Shown here: positions 36,050 to 48,819 of the stretch, piece by piece
How the letters are laid out: every line of letters starts with the position of its first letter
Position numbering within the stretch: position 1 is the stretch's first letter
Program-made: the position numbers and the translations under genes
The notes under the pieces: model-generated
The model's database searches: none
Told to the model about the DNA's origin: nothing
Seen by the model: the letters and a program-made list of their open reading frames with translations, nothing else
DNA from: Cristatella mucedo
Taxonomy: Eukaryota; Bryozoa; Phylactolaemata; Cristatellidae
Assembly: GCA_009760855.2 (NCBI GenBank)
Contig: WPIO01000121.1
Coordinates: 64,001-124,000 of the forward strand
Direction: 5' to 3'
Length of the DNA stretch: 60,000 nucleotides

Positions 36050-36560
36050 TTTATTGCTGTTTTAAATCCGTTAGAAATAGCATACTATTCTCAGTGTGAT
36101 AATTTAGGAGCATTTAAATAGTTTCTATATAGTGCATGATCCGGAACACAGAAATCTTAAACAATGTAATATCTTACTTCGTGACTTGTAGCCACCCTCT
36201 CAAAGACATAAGACCACGAGGTTTTACTCTTGGGTTGTATTTCAGCTGCCAGGCTCTTTTACGGATGCATCAAAGTCTTAGTCCTATTTTAGTCTCAGCT
36301 CTACGATAATCTCTCCAATGACTTTCCTTTTGGGAGATATTACATCCGTGAGTTTAAAGTAGACGATTAATTGCGTGAATATAATTGTATTTTTCATTTT
36401 AGGACCGCAGGTATAGAGCTTTTTTTTGCATTTCGAAGCGAAAACGCTTTCTATTACTATTTCTATTATTATTTCTATATTGTAATCTATATATTGGTTA
36501 TATAAAGGGCGCGGCCATTCCTTCCAAAGGACTTGTGGCTCCTGATCCTAACAGCGTATG
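36050..36560 (+). repeat. Third copy of the left half of the block X subunit
   Basis: Aligned with 15545-15790 and 38080-38290 through ccgttagaaat, acaatgtaa and ttttactcttgggttg-type segments. It shows that block X contains a tandem of two diverged subunits. Confidence 0.6.
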
Positions 36561-37013
36561 AAGCGGCTCGAATGAATGCCGCATCCAGAATGCTAAGTAG
36601 AAAAACGGATAATGCGTGCCTTATGATACTTAAACTCTTGCCGACAATTATTTGCATCCGTGATTACTTTATAGGAACATATAATTTCAAGATGCACTGT
36701 ATCTGTAGCCACTGGGATTTTAATCTTACTACTTAACCTGTCAATTGGCCGATTTTCCCTAATGCCATTATCCGTGGTAACCAACCGGCCGTGGAGTAAT
36801 ACCGACGACTTCAGAGAAAGACAATGAGAGTATAAATAACAGTTAAATGTGGCACTCTGTACAGTAATTTTTGGACCTACCGTTGGAAAAAGTATTATGC
36901 GATTGAAATTGTAGCTATCAAACAAAATTGAAGCAATATCGGCAACGCTAACTCATTATTTTACGTCAAGTGCCTGCAGGAGATTTCTTTGATGGCATCA
37001 TCTTTTTTTTTAG

Positions 37014-37145
37014 ACCCTTTATTTAGCACAAGCTTTGAGAACGAAACCGTCTCCTGTTCTGAATACCAGCAGCGGTGCGAATATATTATCCATGGCCAGT
37101 ACGAGAGCGTCTAGATGTTGTATATCTGTTTCGCAAAGTGTGTAA
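37014..37145 (+). other. Candidate Ser/Thr-rich cassette 3 in block X
   Basis: A poly-T tract and TTTAG acceptor-like site end at 37013. Homologous to 14243, but an indel near 37018-37025 shifts the Ser/Thr-rich reading (TKPSPVLNTSSGANILSM) out of phase with that acceptor. In phase 1 it reads SEYQQRCEYIIHGQYESV then stop. Confidence 0.2.
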
Positions 37146-38313
37146 GAATAAAGGTGTCTTGAAGAAGAAGAAGAAAGGGTGTCTTAAACGTGAGAACGGG
37201 TGTCTTGAACGTTTGCTTCGTGACGCACAGAAGCACACACGTAGAACAGGTTAAAATTGCTGATCCGAAGATGGCCGGTAGTCACGTGCTTTACTTTTTG
37301 ACCTGCAGGTGCTGCAGCTTGTTGTTGCTCCGTACCAAGTAATCCTTTACTTTATTTTCCACGTAAGGTGGAAGCCGTTGGGATTATTCCACGAGTACAG
37401 AAATCGGGGGCTGTTCACTTTCCTTAATATTTCTATTATACACATCCTGGTTACGTTTCTGTGCTCTCGTTTATTGCCAATTAATTCGTTTGAAGTCGCA
37501 CAATTTTATTGATTAGCACCAGCACGCCTGGCAAATATATTGTAGTGAAATCGCATTGTAATCGAAAGGAGATATGTATTAGCAACCAGTCAGAGATGAA
37601 TGTGGGCTCGTTGGTTCCAATAATGAGTACTGTACAAGAAAAGTGTGTGTTTATCTTATCGTTGTAAATATATGTATAGCTAAGCAGTAAAACTGCATAG
37701 TGCTCATACACTGTCACATTAGGTTCACAGCTAGTCGCTTTGAAAAAGTGGTCTGCTTGCTATGACGTAGGTAGAATCCTCAGTAAAATTCTGAGTATTT
37801 ACTTAATCAGCTCAAAGTCATTTTGAAGAAGAGTATTATTTAGGAAAGTCATTGTAATTTTGGCTTACTCAAGGGCGTGATAATAAGACATGCTCCACAG
37901 TATTTCATCACTAGCAGGTTTTGCTCACTGCATAAAAATATTGCGAGTCTTAACCCTACTTTAAAATCTTTGCTCAGTGTTAGGATCAGCTTGTGCGTTC
38001 GCTACTGACTGCAGTGCTATTTTCAACACCGTTTTGCAGAAGCTGTCAGTTTAATCTGTCGCATGCTAAGAGAGTGAGCAATTGCTGCTCCAGGTCCGTT
38101 AGAAATGGCCTTCTTAGTTTTATGATCGACGAAAGGTATAATTATTTCAAATACAATGAGTGATCAGGTTTAAGAATTGTACACAATGTAAGATCATACA
38201 TATGTCAAATAGCCACCACATCTAAGACATAATTCACCAAACCATTTTGCTGCTGGGTTGCATTCGCTCAGCCAGTCTCGTTTATCGACGCATTCCCTAG
38301 TGTGTTTACATTG

Positions 38314-38436
<123 letters not shown>

Positions 38437-38875
38437 TATTGGTATCAGCTCTTCTATAACTTTACAGTTACTTCCCGTCCACGCCATAATTCTTGTATTA
38501 AGGATCTTTTTTTGGATTCGACAATGTATCTCCCTAATAAACCTATCCTTTCTTCATTTTACTGCACGTGTAAAATTTAAAAATTTCAAATTTACAAGGC
38601 TTCATAGCCACTGGTTACATGTAGGGCAAGGTCGTTCATAAGCCATTTGGGCTCAGATCTTTTGAAAGTAAGACGTTGCCAAAACAGATGCCCCCTCTAG
38701 GCGACGAAGTAGAAAGAATATTGCAACCCTGTTTCTGACAGACTGTGCCTGTACATAGTAACCTTGTTGTCGCAATGATAAGCATGTGCCTCCATCATAA
38801 TTAACTAAATTCAATCTAATATTTTAATATTTATTCCATCTGTAGCCACTTGTTAACAGTTATATTTATAATTTT

Positions 38876-38876
38876 A

Positions 38877-38917
<41 letters not shown>

Positions 38918-38923
38918 TATATA
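38876..38923. repeat. (AT)n microsatellite
   Basis: Counterpart of 16346-16376 in block X copy 1. Confidence 0.85.
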
Positions 38924-39207
38924 AACAGCTATACTTTGTTAAAGCTATTAGATCAATTGCCAGCGGTCGATTTTTAGGAATCCCGTGATTACTGGGTTTA
39001 AATTATTCTTTTGACGTCAGTCAGCTAAAAAACATGCAGTAAAATGCGGCATCCCTTATATAGACGTGTATACCTTGTAATTGAAAGTAGTGATTTTAAG
39101 TCGAAGGGTGTATATTAAATTACAAACGAGCTTTGTAAGCGATGCTTACTCGGTTACTTACTTCTAGTACCTGCAGGTGAGTGTCAAATTTCTTCATTCT
39201 CTTTTAG

Positions 39208-39314
39208 ACATTAGAGAACTTACTTGGAGGACGTCAAAACCTCCTAACCTTAATACAAGCAGTAGTACAAATCTATCCGTGGCCGTTGTGAGATTTTCTG
39301 AGTGTCGTTAACTA
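39208..39314 (+). other. Candidate Ser/Thr-rich cassette 4 in block X
   Basis: A CATTCTCTTTTAG acceptor-like site ends at 39207. The phase-1 frame reads DIRELTWRTSKPPNLNTSSS, then TNLSVAVVRFSECR and stop. It is the most intact of the four copies. An exon is possible if a donor such as the GTCGTT near 39305 is used. Confidence 0.25.
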
Positions 39315-40507
39315 GTGGTGCATGAATGGATGAACGGACATTAAAATTATTGATTTGATTACTCTCTAATGATATGCAAACCCCTGAGCTATCTATATTG
39401 ACACCTGGCAGTGAGACGTGCCTCATTCAATTCCACAACATACATATGTTTTTTACATCGGCAGTCATATTTAGATTTGAGCAATCACTTACAAAATGAC
39501 TCAACCTATTATTCATGTGAGCAACTAGAGTACGTCAGTATCTACGTCTAGTGCGAAAATATCTGGACGTTGTATTTTTTATCCCATTGACACACGAAGG
39601 GCGCCCTGGAAATTCATTTTACGAAGTTTTAATAAAAAAGAAAGGGCTCAACATGCTGTATACGCCCACTAGTCACGAGCGTGATCTCAAAGCCTCTTTC
39701 CACTTTGTAAGAGGTATTATGTTGCTCTGGATTCAACATAAGAAGAGTGCTGGGATTAATTCACGACTACTGAAGTGAATGATGCTGTTCAATTGCTTGA
39801 ATTTGATATTTGTTTACCCTGGAAATGGCCTATTCTGTCAACGTCAAGATAGAAGCCAGTTTCATTGTCATGTTTACATTGTACCAATATGACCTATTTA
39901 GCTGCCTTGTTGGTAGATAGAAACTTGAGAAAATTTCTTAAATGAATCAACTCAATCAGCTAAATGTTATAATTTCCAAAAGTATCAATTAAGTATTTGT
40001 ATGCTTGTTTTTTTTGCTCCTAAAATTGCCCTGAGCAATTACAAATATTGTTATGATCACCCTAAAGATTTCATAAAGCGTGAGGGCAGCATAATTACAA
40101 AGATCATCACAGATGCGAAATACATTTACCTCTCAAGTTTAACTCTTTTGACCTCACACTAAAATTGCGACTATAAAAAAGTATATGTATGCAATATGCT
40201 GAAAGTTTACTAAATTTCAGATGCATCACATTTCTGCTGTACATACATGTCTTGGAAATAATGGCCATTCTCGATTCCGTTTAGATGACAATTCGGGATT
40301 AAAGGTAAACAAACATTTGCATACAGTTAATGCTACCATAAAGGAATGAGAGGTAATAATCAGTGGAAAATCTTAGTTAAATGCTACAACCATGTTGCCA
40401 GCAAATGAACTAGCAAAGTTGCTAATCACCAATGCTGGGCTGTGGGGGATGGAGGGTAAGCAATTGTCTAATCTTATGATGTGCCTGAGTTTGATATCAT
40501 TATCCAG

Positions 40508-41239
40508 GTACGTCTCGGCTGGCCATGACTCATCCGACCACGACTCGGCCGACCACGACTCAACCAACCACGACTCAGCCGACCCCGACTCAGCTGACCA
40601 CAAATCAGCCGACCACGACTCTGCTGGCCACGACTCAGCCGACCACGACACAGCCGACCACGACACAGCCGACCACGACTCAGCCGACCACGACTCAACC
40701 ACCCACGACTCAGCCGACCCCGACTCAGCCGACCACGACTCTGCCGACCACGACTCCACCAACTACGATTGAGCCGACATCGACTGAGCCGACCACTGAT
40801 CAGCCGACCACGACTCAACGGACCACGACTCTGCCGACCACGACTCCACGGACCACGACTCCATGGACCACGACTCTGCCGACCTCGACTCAGCCGACTA
40901 CAAATCAGCCGACCACAACTCCATTGGCCACGATTCAGCCGACCACGAGTCCGCTGGCCACGATTCAGCTGACCACGAGTCCGCTGGCCACGACTCAGCC
41001 CACCACTAATCAGCCGACCACGACTCCGCTGGCCACGACTCAGCTGGCCACGACTCAACCGACCACGAATCAACCGACAACGACTCAGCCAACCACAACT
41101 CAGTCGAAAACGATTCTGCCGACCACGAATTTACCAACCACGACTCAGCAGACCACCACGATTACTTTATCACTAGGAACTAATCAGCTGATCACAAACG
41201 TCTCTGCCATGGAAGCCACCACCAGAGGCTCCAATCAAG
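40508..41239 (+). CDS. Unit C exon 3: mucin-like Thr/Pro-rich linker
   Basis: A TTATCCAG acceptor ends at 40507. The exon is 732 nt, phase 1-1, if it ends at the G|GTTACT site aligned with the unit A donor. It is built from about 40 copies of a 15-nt unit, ACCACGACTCAGCCG and variants, encoding TTTQP, TTTLP, TTNQP and LATTQ pentapeptides from about 40535 to 41160, then a short non-repetitive end. Such sequence is expected to be densely O-glycosylated and extended, a spacer between the PAN and lectin modules. The unit length is a multiple of three and contains no stop in several frames, so long overlapping open frames appear on both strands. The plus frame given here is preferred because it joins the flanking exons in phase. 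The 3' boundary is uncertain: without that donor the frame runs on to a stop at 41344-41346. Confidence 0.65.
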
Positions 41240-42106
41240 GTTACTTAAGAAAAAAGCTTGCTGTGCAGCAAAGAGTGCAGTGGCGGAAGCGGATGCAAGC
41301 GGAAAATTTCCGGCCCTGCAAAGATGAGCCGATGGTAGCAATTTAAATGCCGGCACGCCCACACTTACAAAGCCAGGTCTCTGAGGGTAAAGTAATAGCT
41401 GCGGGAATGACGACCGCCTAGGGTTCTCCTGGCTCCTTGTCGTAGGTTTTATTGCTGACAGTGAGAAGTCGCTCTTGATGTTGGCTATTGTGTGGCCAAG
41501 AATCAGCTTTCCAAGCTGTAAAAAAAAACACTGAAACGCTTGGCTCGTTAGGAGCACCGAACCTTGCAGAAACACCTCTATTACGAAACCCCGGTTATAG
41601 GAACTGACAATGTTTTTGTAATTTTGTTTTTAGTTTTTGTAATCAGAAAACAAATGTGTTACTACATATCATAGTTACGTACATTAATCTTTTAAATTTC
41701 GTTTCGTCACAATTGATTTATTTCAATATTAACGATTTTGACGGCTGACAGTCAAAGCTCGAGTCCTGCAGGTTATAAAAATCCGGTTGATAATTAATTG
41801 TGGATAGATAATTTAGATTTTATTTTTTCTTTATCTTGAATTCTAAAGAAACGTGCTCGCTTTGTCCTCACGAGAATCAACTTATTGGTGATAGCGTACT
41901 TGATTTTTACACGAGAAAGATATTTAAAAGCGATTTATATATTTTGTGAATGTGGCCAGTCGATCGACACCTGACGTCCTGACGTCGCTCTACTCGAAAG
42001 CAGCGGCGGAAATCGCAGCTGCAACGGAGCATGCGTTTTTAGCTTGGATTCAACGTGCGTTTGGCCTGACTCATAAGCACTTGTGCTTCCATTACTTTCT
42101 CTGCAG
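41240..42106 (+). other. Intron 3 of unit C
   Basis: The first 100 nt still resemble unit A sequence after its mucin exon (aagaaaaaagcttgctgtgc and similar). The rest is AT-rich with no other feature. Confidence 0.4.
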
Positions 42107-42136
42107 GCTCCGGATCGCCAGGAGTCGTGTCCTTAC
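42107..42136 (+). CDS. Unit C exon 4: 30-nt microexon
   Basis: A TTTCTCTGCAG acceptor ends at 42106 and a consensus GTAAGT donor follows 42136. The exon contributes 2 nt, nine codons and 1 nt, reading G-SGSPGVVSL. Length, phase, both splice sites and the peptide agree with 1236-1265 of unit A. It sits between the mucin linker and the lectin domain and probably acts as a short flexible hinge. Confidence 0.65.
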
Positions 42137-42373
42137 GTAAGTAATAGCCACCAGTCAGATCTGTCAAATCTTACACGATTGTATGCTTGGGTTAATTCTA
42201 CTCCAGAGCTATAAACATTTTGCTAACAACCACAAGAATGCTTGATCCGTGTTGAATTTACATGAAGCTCACATTCATTGATGAATTCGGGTTCCCCTCG
42301 GATTTAGTCACGTGACTAGTTACATCCAAACGTGGTGTCGCAACGTGTCATATTTTGCCTCCGTTCTGTTTAG

Positions 42374-42568
42374 GTAAGCCGGCCACCCAGTCGACGTCAT
42401 CTCCAGACAAACCTTCGTCTTGCTGTGGACCTGCAAATGCGTTTGACGGCAACATTACCACTTTTGCTCTCACACAGGATGCTCCCTACCAATGGATCGC
42501 AGTCGATCTGGAAGGAAACTACACTGTGTCAACGATCACTGTGACAGCTGTAAACGACAAAAAAAACG
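42374..42568 (+). CDS. Unit C exon 5: F-type lectin domain, N-terminal half (binding residues lost)
   Basis: The exon lies between a TTCTGTTTAG acceptor (ending 42373) and a weak GTCGGT donor (42569). It is 195 nt, phase 1-1. It reads KPATQSTSSPDKPSSCCGPA, then NAFDGNITTFA, PYQWIAVDLEGNYTV and STITVTAVNDKKN. F5/8-type C and FTP hallmarks are present: the KPA-QS start, an NAFDGN segment and QWIAVDL. The canonical fucose-contacting residues are not. The His position is Leu or Ala, the R-x-D arginine is Val (VND), and the Cys pair after Asp is Lys-Lys. The fold is probably kept while classical fucose binding is lost or changed. The equivalent exon of unit B keeps these residues. Confidence 0.8.
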
Positions 42569-45129
42569 GTCGGTGATCGCCTTGGCACGTGCTGACACTG
42601 CTGCAGCTCGGTTGTTCTTTAAGCTCAGAATGAGTGCTTGATACTGCTCCAGTCCAAATATCATTGATCCTGTCGAGGATATTCAGACTGGGGCAGAAAC
42701 GAGACCAGGATGCTGCTGGATGCTGTGGACGCAATGGCCGCTGTAGGGACCCAGTGGGACCAGCTTCTCTTGCTCAAAGCATGGGCTCATCGGGGCAGAG
42801 AGATAACAGCACCACTGTGGGTAAACCACTGCATCCTTGTTTCATGGTGGATGCAGGCGGGGGCCTATTCTCCGCGAAGCGCAAGCATTGCTTTAGTAGC
42901 TGCATCTTGTTATTCGCCTTAGGCAACTAGTAGGTGCATTCTGCAACTTACTGGTGAGCAGTGATTATTCACAGCCTACTTGGGTCTGTACGACTAGTTT
43001 CAAATGGAAGTAGGAGCTTGACATGTGGTTTTAAAAGGACGAGTGAACTTGAGTCTAGGAACGCCACCAGATCCAAATAAAACAAATAGTCGTCTACCAA
43101 GGCTTTAAAGCAACTGGACACGTTGCCTCGTTCACAGGAATGCTGTGGCCACATTTCGGCTACCGGGTTTAGAGTGCCAAGCGGCCTTGGCTATCAAGAC
43201 TTTCACTACTGCTCGAAGGCATAATCAGTTTCCTTTTTCTGCTTAGACTAAGCATCTTCTCTCTTTTTTACAATTGTATAACGGGGATTTCTACATACAT
43301 TAAATCGCAGAACAAGAAGCTGCATTGATTAAAAACCTGATTGTAGCAAGGGAAAGTCTGGACTAGCATTATTCGAATCAGTCAGGATTGGCTATAACAA
43401 GTAATTCTGATCGATCTTTCGGTGTGGGGGATTTACGACCACGACCTCGCTTCCAATATTCCCAGACTGCACGTTTGAGATACTTGAAATAAAAGTCTCG
43501 TTATAAACTCAAAAGCTAGCTATACGGCATTAGCGACCTGAGATGGCTAAAATGACGCAAAATTCACCCACTTGTTTTCGGAAAATGGCGTTTGGAGCCT
43601 GAGAGATGGTCCTACAACTTATGCAAATCAGATTTCAGGGGCTTCGTAGAGCTTCCATACTTTGTAGCTGCCAAGGTCACAGCTGCAACGACTTACCGGA
43701 CTCATGGCCATCGCGCCTTTTACTAATGTTGGCTCAGATAACCAAGAGTACTTCGTTTCTGCTCATGGTTTAAGGCTATACCGATCTACGGTACTTCGAG
43801 CGTCGAAAGGAACTCTTACCCGGAAGGCGGCCTTCGGATGAAGTCACTCTTCCTCGAAGTGAAAGCCACTGGCAAATTAAAGGCCCCTGCATTCAGCTCA
43901 TTCAAGCCAAGGCCCTTTCATTCTTCGTTGCTATTAATGCACAAACACACAATGACATTCCCATCTTAGCCTACGACCTCGACCTTGAGGTAAATTTCGG
44001 CCACTAGGTGCCACCCTAGGGGTCACTGACACGACTTAGTAGCCAATCGCGAGCAGCCTCTGTGTGATGCAGCTACAAGCAGCAACAGGAGGGCAGAGCT
44101 CGAGACGGCCAGTATGAAATGCACCAAATCCTCAACGTAATGACGGTTGCTGCAGTAGACGTAATGCAGATATCCCCTGCGATCATTACGAGCTTGAATG
44201 CTGGTGATCGATAGACTCTGGGAGACTGTGAGGAGACAACTCTAGACACAACTATAGAATGCCAAATACCGAGTCCTTTAGATCATGAAACGCCCGGCGA
44301 ATTCTGTGCTTATCAAACAGCTTCAGCTAACTAAAAGTCTCCATCCGGTCGCCATAATTGCATAGCTGCTTTAGGTCGGCTCAGCTCGCTGTGCAAAGGT
44401 GAGTCGCATTATTTTGCGACATCACGATGAATCAGCTGCCATGGATTGCAAACCCTTAGGTACTGAAGTTGCTCATCAGAGACACGTGACCGTCACGTCG
44501 TCTGGCTCGTCTGGTACCAGCCGAAACGTGATATACAAGAGATCTCAGTGACGAGTCAAAGCGTGCATCGAGCACCGACCTACGTAAGGATAGTGGCCCG
44601 ATGAATCCCGATGGCACCAGGCATGAATAATTGAAACCAAGTCTAGTTTAGTTACTGCTGATTTGTTTTGACTGGCATGAACCACTTATGACTGCGAAAC
44701 ATTGCAGCTGTTGCTCAATCAATACTGAATTCACTAACAACTAAGTTCACTAACAAAACTCTAGCAAATCTTTTGAGCTGGGCTGGAAAAAACAGAGAAT
44801 ACTATATTTATATAAATATTCGTGATATATTATATTTAACGGCCTCTATGCAAATTACGTGCTCGCACTGAACGCCACTTGCTCTCAACTCGACCCGCCA
44901 AGGCCTCGGGAAGGCTGATTCTCCTCTTTCCGTTTGCTCTCTCTGCCGCATCACAAGCCGTCAGCCAGAGCTCCGGCACCAGTGATGGCTCAGGGTGCCC
45001 CTCCATGAGCAGGAGCTCTGCAGCGGAGGAGGTGCTCACTGGAAGCACAAGCGAGAGCTCTTGCACGTCGTCCATCGTATCTTCCCTCTGCATTTCGCGA
45101 GACGCGCCAATTGCCGCCTCTCCGTTTAG
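42569..45129 (+). other. Intron 5 of unit C
   Basis: About 2.6 kb without a recognised exon or mobile element. A GC-richer patch at about 42634-42930 and another at 44860-45110 give open frames on both strands with no known domain. Confidence 0.4.
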
Positions 45130-45371
45130 CTGCCGGGGCGCACGACTACGATTTGAGGGTCGGCTGGACCTGGACGCCTGCTTCCGGTTTCTTTGACGGC
45201 TCGCTGTGCGCCCACTTCACCGGACAGATGGGAAAAATCGACAGCCTCAACTTCACGTGCCCAGAGTATACGATTGGAAGATATGTGAGCTTACAGGTTA
45301 TTTTGGCAGAACCAAATAAAAACTACTTATACTTGGCCGAGATGACCGTCTACGGAACTCAGTGGAAATGA
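45130..45371 (+). CDS. Unit C exon 6: F-type lectin domain, C-terminal half, and stop
   Basis: The exon starts after a CTCTCCGTTTAG acceptor (ending 45129) in phase 1 and runs to TGA at 45369-45371. It reads AHDYDLRVGWTWTPASGFF, DGSLCAHFTGQMG, LNFTCPEYTIGRYVSLQVI and YLYLAEMTVYG. This is the C-terminal half of an FTP lectin domain. The pieces xLRVG, the two cysteines, the GRYV strand and the final AEMTVYG strand all correspond to the unit B exon and to the family. The arginine that completes R-x-D-x4-R in unit B is Ala here, and one residue is inserted. The six-exon frame closes exactly at 1527 nt. Confidence 0.8.
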
Positions 45372-45792
45372 TATGACTGACTATCCACCAGGCATTCGTG
45401 TGAGCCAACGAGGACGCCTCCTACAAGATCGCTTAACTGCTGCTGAGCTTTGCAATGTCACGTGAAGTGCCTAAATATGAAATGTGGGCCACACCAGGCT
45501 TCGCCAATAGGGAGGACAGAGTCTAGCACGGGACTCTAGCTACTTTTCACTTAAAGTTGGCTCGACTCTCAAGCTCCGAGCGAAGGCAGTTCTTTGCAAG
45601 ATGCTATTCCGTCGCCTGCATTCACTTAGCCATATGTGCAGCAATCTAGGCAGTGCTTCTAATTCAGACGATGCCATTGGGTGTATTCGCTGAAGCTATC
45701 GTCCTAAACCATAGCCATTTGCGTGTACCCATGTCAGTGCTATCAATAACCCATATCATAGCCTGCACATTTTTTTGCGTCTATCTAACTTG

Positions 45793-45798
45793 AATAAA
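45793..45798 (+). terminator. Candidate polyadenylation signal of unit C
   Basis: AATAAA lies about 420 nt after the unit C stop codon. Confidence 0.45.
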
Positions 45799-46214
45799 GT
45801 GAAACAGTGTTTCTCATGCGGCCACTGCAGCCTTCGATGTTTGCTTTTAACCACACGCTTTCTCTCGAAGCTCATTCCATAGAAACAGTTGGTACTCATG
45901 ACTACCTTGAGAAGGCGAAGTCCTTCCTTGAACTAAAATGAACTTAAATGAAATGCACTTAAATTTGAGAGCTGTGCAAACCCTTACGGTTTAGTCTTTA
46001 GTGCCTAGCGGTTTTCCTTGACGTAGTTTGGTTGGCATATGTAAGCAGCCTGGATATCTTCCCTGTGCCAAAGGTCGTCCCCGACGACAGTCGTCATAAC
46101 GATCACAACGTTGGCAAACGTCTCAACTGTCATCATCGACGACCAAATTTCAAATGTAAGAATATATGTTCGTCAGAAAATCCATAAGCACTACGTGGTA
46201 GTTAAGCTAGAAAT

Positions 46215-46450
46215 ATTTGTATAGCCTACTTAATACCTAAATGAGTTTCGGTAGGCATTCCGTAGCCAACAGACTTCATCTCACGCAACCTAGAGAACGT
46301 GAGACGCAAAGCTGAGTCTGGGAGCAGTCGAGGCAGTGATTAGCATGGACGTAGCAGCTCGGGAGGAATGCACCATAGCCGGCAGCAGGACATCATTTAT
46401 CTTTGAGGAAGAATTGTGAAAGTAAGTTCGGCAGACTATGACTTGCAGAG
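46215..46450 (-). mobile_element. L2/CR1-like LINE 3' end
   Basis: Minus-strand match to the 3' part of the LINE at 17033-17748: gtttcggta, gtagccaacagacttc-type and gcaccatagccggcag-type segments in order. It is heavily mutated. Confidence 0.7.
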
Positions 46451-47734
46451 GAAACGCTTCGGCGGCCAATGCTTGTGCACGTACAGCCATTGCGTGTGCT
46501 GACAGGGTGCTAACCGTGTGCTGACCGCTTGCAGACACTTGAGAACAAAGACCCGAATAAAGGGAACAAACAAGGGAGCCATTGTAATAGTTCTGCCAGG
46601 CGGGGCGAACGTTTCCAATCTTCTTATTCTTTTCTTACATAAAAGCCACTAGGTATTTGCTATTGACATATTCTCCCCGTGGGCTCTATTACAATGTCCC
46701 CTAAAATTCGTACTTTGCCGTGGTGCACTTTGCCGTGTCTTCAGTCGGGTGGCTTCTGTGTCACTTTTCTCTGAAGTGGCTATTTCTCGCAAGCATGCAG
46801 CCCTTGCTTACAGCATGCAGCTTTCATATTTTTGATATTTAATATATTATCATTCCTATTTATTTCTGATTTTATTTTATGTTTTTAATTTTTACAGCAC
46901 GTAATAATTTTTTTTTTTAATTATGCAATTTCCCATCGAGTCACTAAGCTGACCAAGGGGACCCGGGCTCATAAATATTAGTATTATGACCGCCCACCCG
47001 CCGTCCTGAGCCCGATCCGCTGAAGTGACTTAGTCGTTTGCTAGTTGGCGAACTATCCTTCAATGCCTTGCTGGCGCACGTGCAAAGTTGCTGTCAGGCA
47101 GTGCTTTAACGATACTCTATTATTATAGGCATTCTTACAAATCAATTCTTACATTCTAATGATGCTCTATTCTTACATGCTTTTGGCGGAGCCTTGGTGC
47201 TACGGCTGAGCAGCTGTACATGGGCTGAGAGTGTGTAGGGCGATTAATTTTTTAATTCATCTTTAAAATAATTTAATTTAATTTAATTATTCATCGAATT
47301 CATCCTTTAATTAAGATTTGTTTCCTTTTTCAATGAGTCGGGTTCCTATTGGAATGAATTTGCAATCGTGTTGTGCTTAGCCACTAAGCGGGTTATCCGA
47401 ACGCACAGTGCTGCCTAATGCTGTTCCTATGCATGATCAGCCGTTGCTGCACATGCTTCGCAACGGAAGTTTCGAGCAAGCAATTACGATCAGAAAACAA
47501 ATGATCAATTTTATTTTTTTTCCAGTTCCCAATAGCTTGCAAGTGATACGTATAAGAAAAGATAAGGTGAGTGCAAGTGTCCATGCGAGGGTGTTTGGGT
47601 GCGAGCCTGCAGTTTGTGTTTGTGTGTGAACCTGCATACATATAACCGCATATATCCCGGTAAAGCCCTGTAGATTACGAGCAGGTTAATACAGACGGAT
47701 AGAGTTTTCTACGATTCATGCAAATTACTGGCTG
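46451..47734. other. Intergenic sequence without a recognised feature
   Basis: AT-rich, with a TTTAA-rich patch at about 47250-47310. No exon or RNA gene is seen. Confidence 0.35.
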
Positions 47735-47812
47735 GGCCATGATAGCCTAAGAAGTAAAGCGCTTCCCAACCGAGGTTGTGGGTTTGAATCCTGCAGTGGG
47801 CGATTCATTATT
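47735..47812 (+). repeat. tRNA-like sequence (probable SINE head)
   Basis: An A box-like gatagcctaagaagtaaagc is followed about 35 nt later by a good B box (GGTTTGAATCC). The acceptor and anticodon stems do not pair convincingly, so a SINE head or tRNA pseudogene is more likely than a working tRNA. Confidence 0.5.
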
Positions 47813-48819
47813 GCCGAATGCAAGCAGCGATGCTAGCCGCCAACGATCTTCTGCAACTATGAAATGAGGCCGTAGAATCAGCTAAAACTACTATTCGTTT
47901 GTAGCAGCAGAGAGTTTTTATTTAACGCAGTAAAAAATAATGCAGGTTCAAGGACAGCTCGTCAAGCACAGGAAGCAAATGAAATTGTGATTAGTGACTA
48001 GTACAAAGCATATTTAATTTCTCTAAAATAATCTAGTGACTCTACGTTTCTCTATTGGCACTGATCATGTGCGGGAAAATAAACATGGCTTAATCAGTTT
48101 AATAATAATTAGTTAATTAATTGTTCAATTGGCCTTATTAGCGTTGACATGTTTTGCGTTCGTACGATATAGCCTAAAGCAGGGCGAAGACTTCCACTCT
48201 AAAATAGATGTACAAGCTGTTTAAAGTGGCTGTGCAGACAGTCCATCTTCCTTGCTGTGAGGATTAAGTCAATTTGACTGCAAATATATGCTAAATGTTG
48301 GCTTGAGTAACAGCCACGGGTCAGCCGTAGATGAGCACCTAATTTCAACGAACAAAGTCGCATATACTCATCGTATTATATCGCACAGAAGTCAGAGATC
48401 ATCATCTGGTTACTAAGAACATTGCCACCACTAGTAAATAGATTACCGAGCACAACGTCAATGATAGTTACCCGATTACGAGACACAGCCGTAGGTGTTC
48501 ACTTTATTCTCGTGCACGAAATTACAGATGATATTTACCAGATTCTGAGCCGCTCAAGACTCCAGAACATCGATGTGCATTTACTAATATCATCCCGTGC
48601 ATCATGCATGTACTGATGGCATGCAGACATGGATGGCAGGGAAAAATTCCAAAATTAAACGAAGATTAGACTAATCTACTAGTTCCAGGTAAATTGAGCA
48701 TGTTTTATAACTTAAAAGACCTAATGCTTCAAATCGTCTCACCCAGCCTATCTGCAATGGCATCGGCATACAAATGTAAGTGTCCTGTTTTTAAGTGACC
48801 ATTCCCATAACAACCACTT

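Noticed and set aside
40474-41073. Long minus-strand and second plus-strand frames across the Thr/Pro array
   Set aside because: The 15-nt repeat has no stop in several frames, so long frames are automatic. Only the TTTQP plus frame joins neighbouring exons in phase.
47735-47812. Functional tRNA gene
   Set aside because: A B box is present, but the cloverleaf stems do not pair convincingly; a SINE head or tRNA pseudogene fits better.
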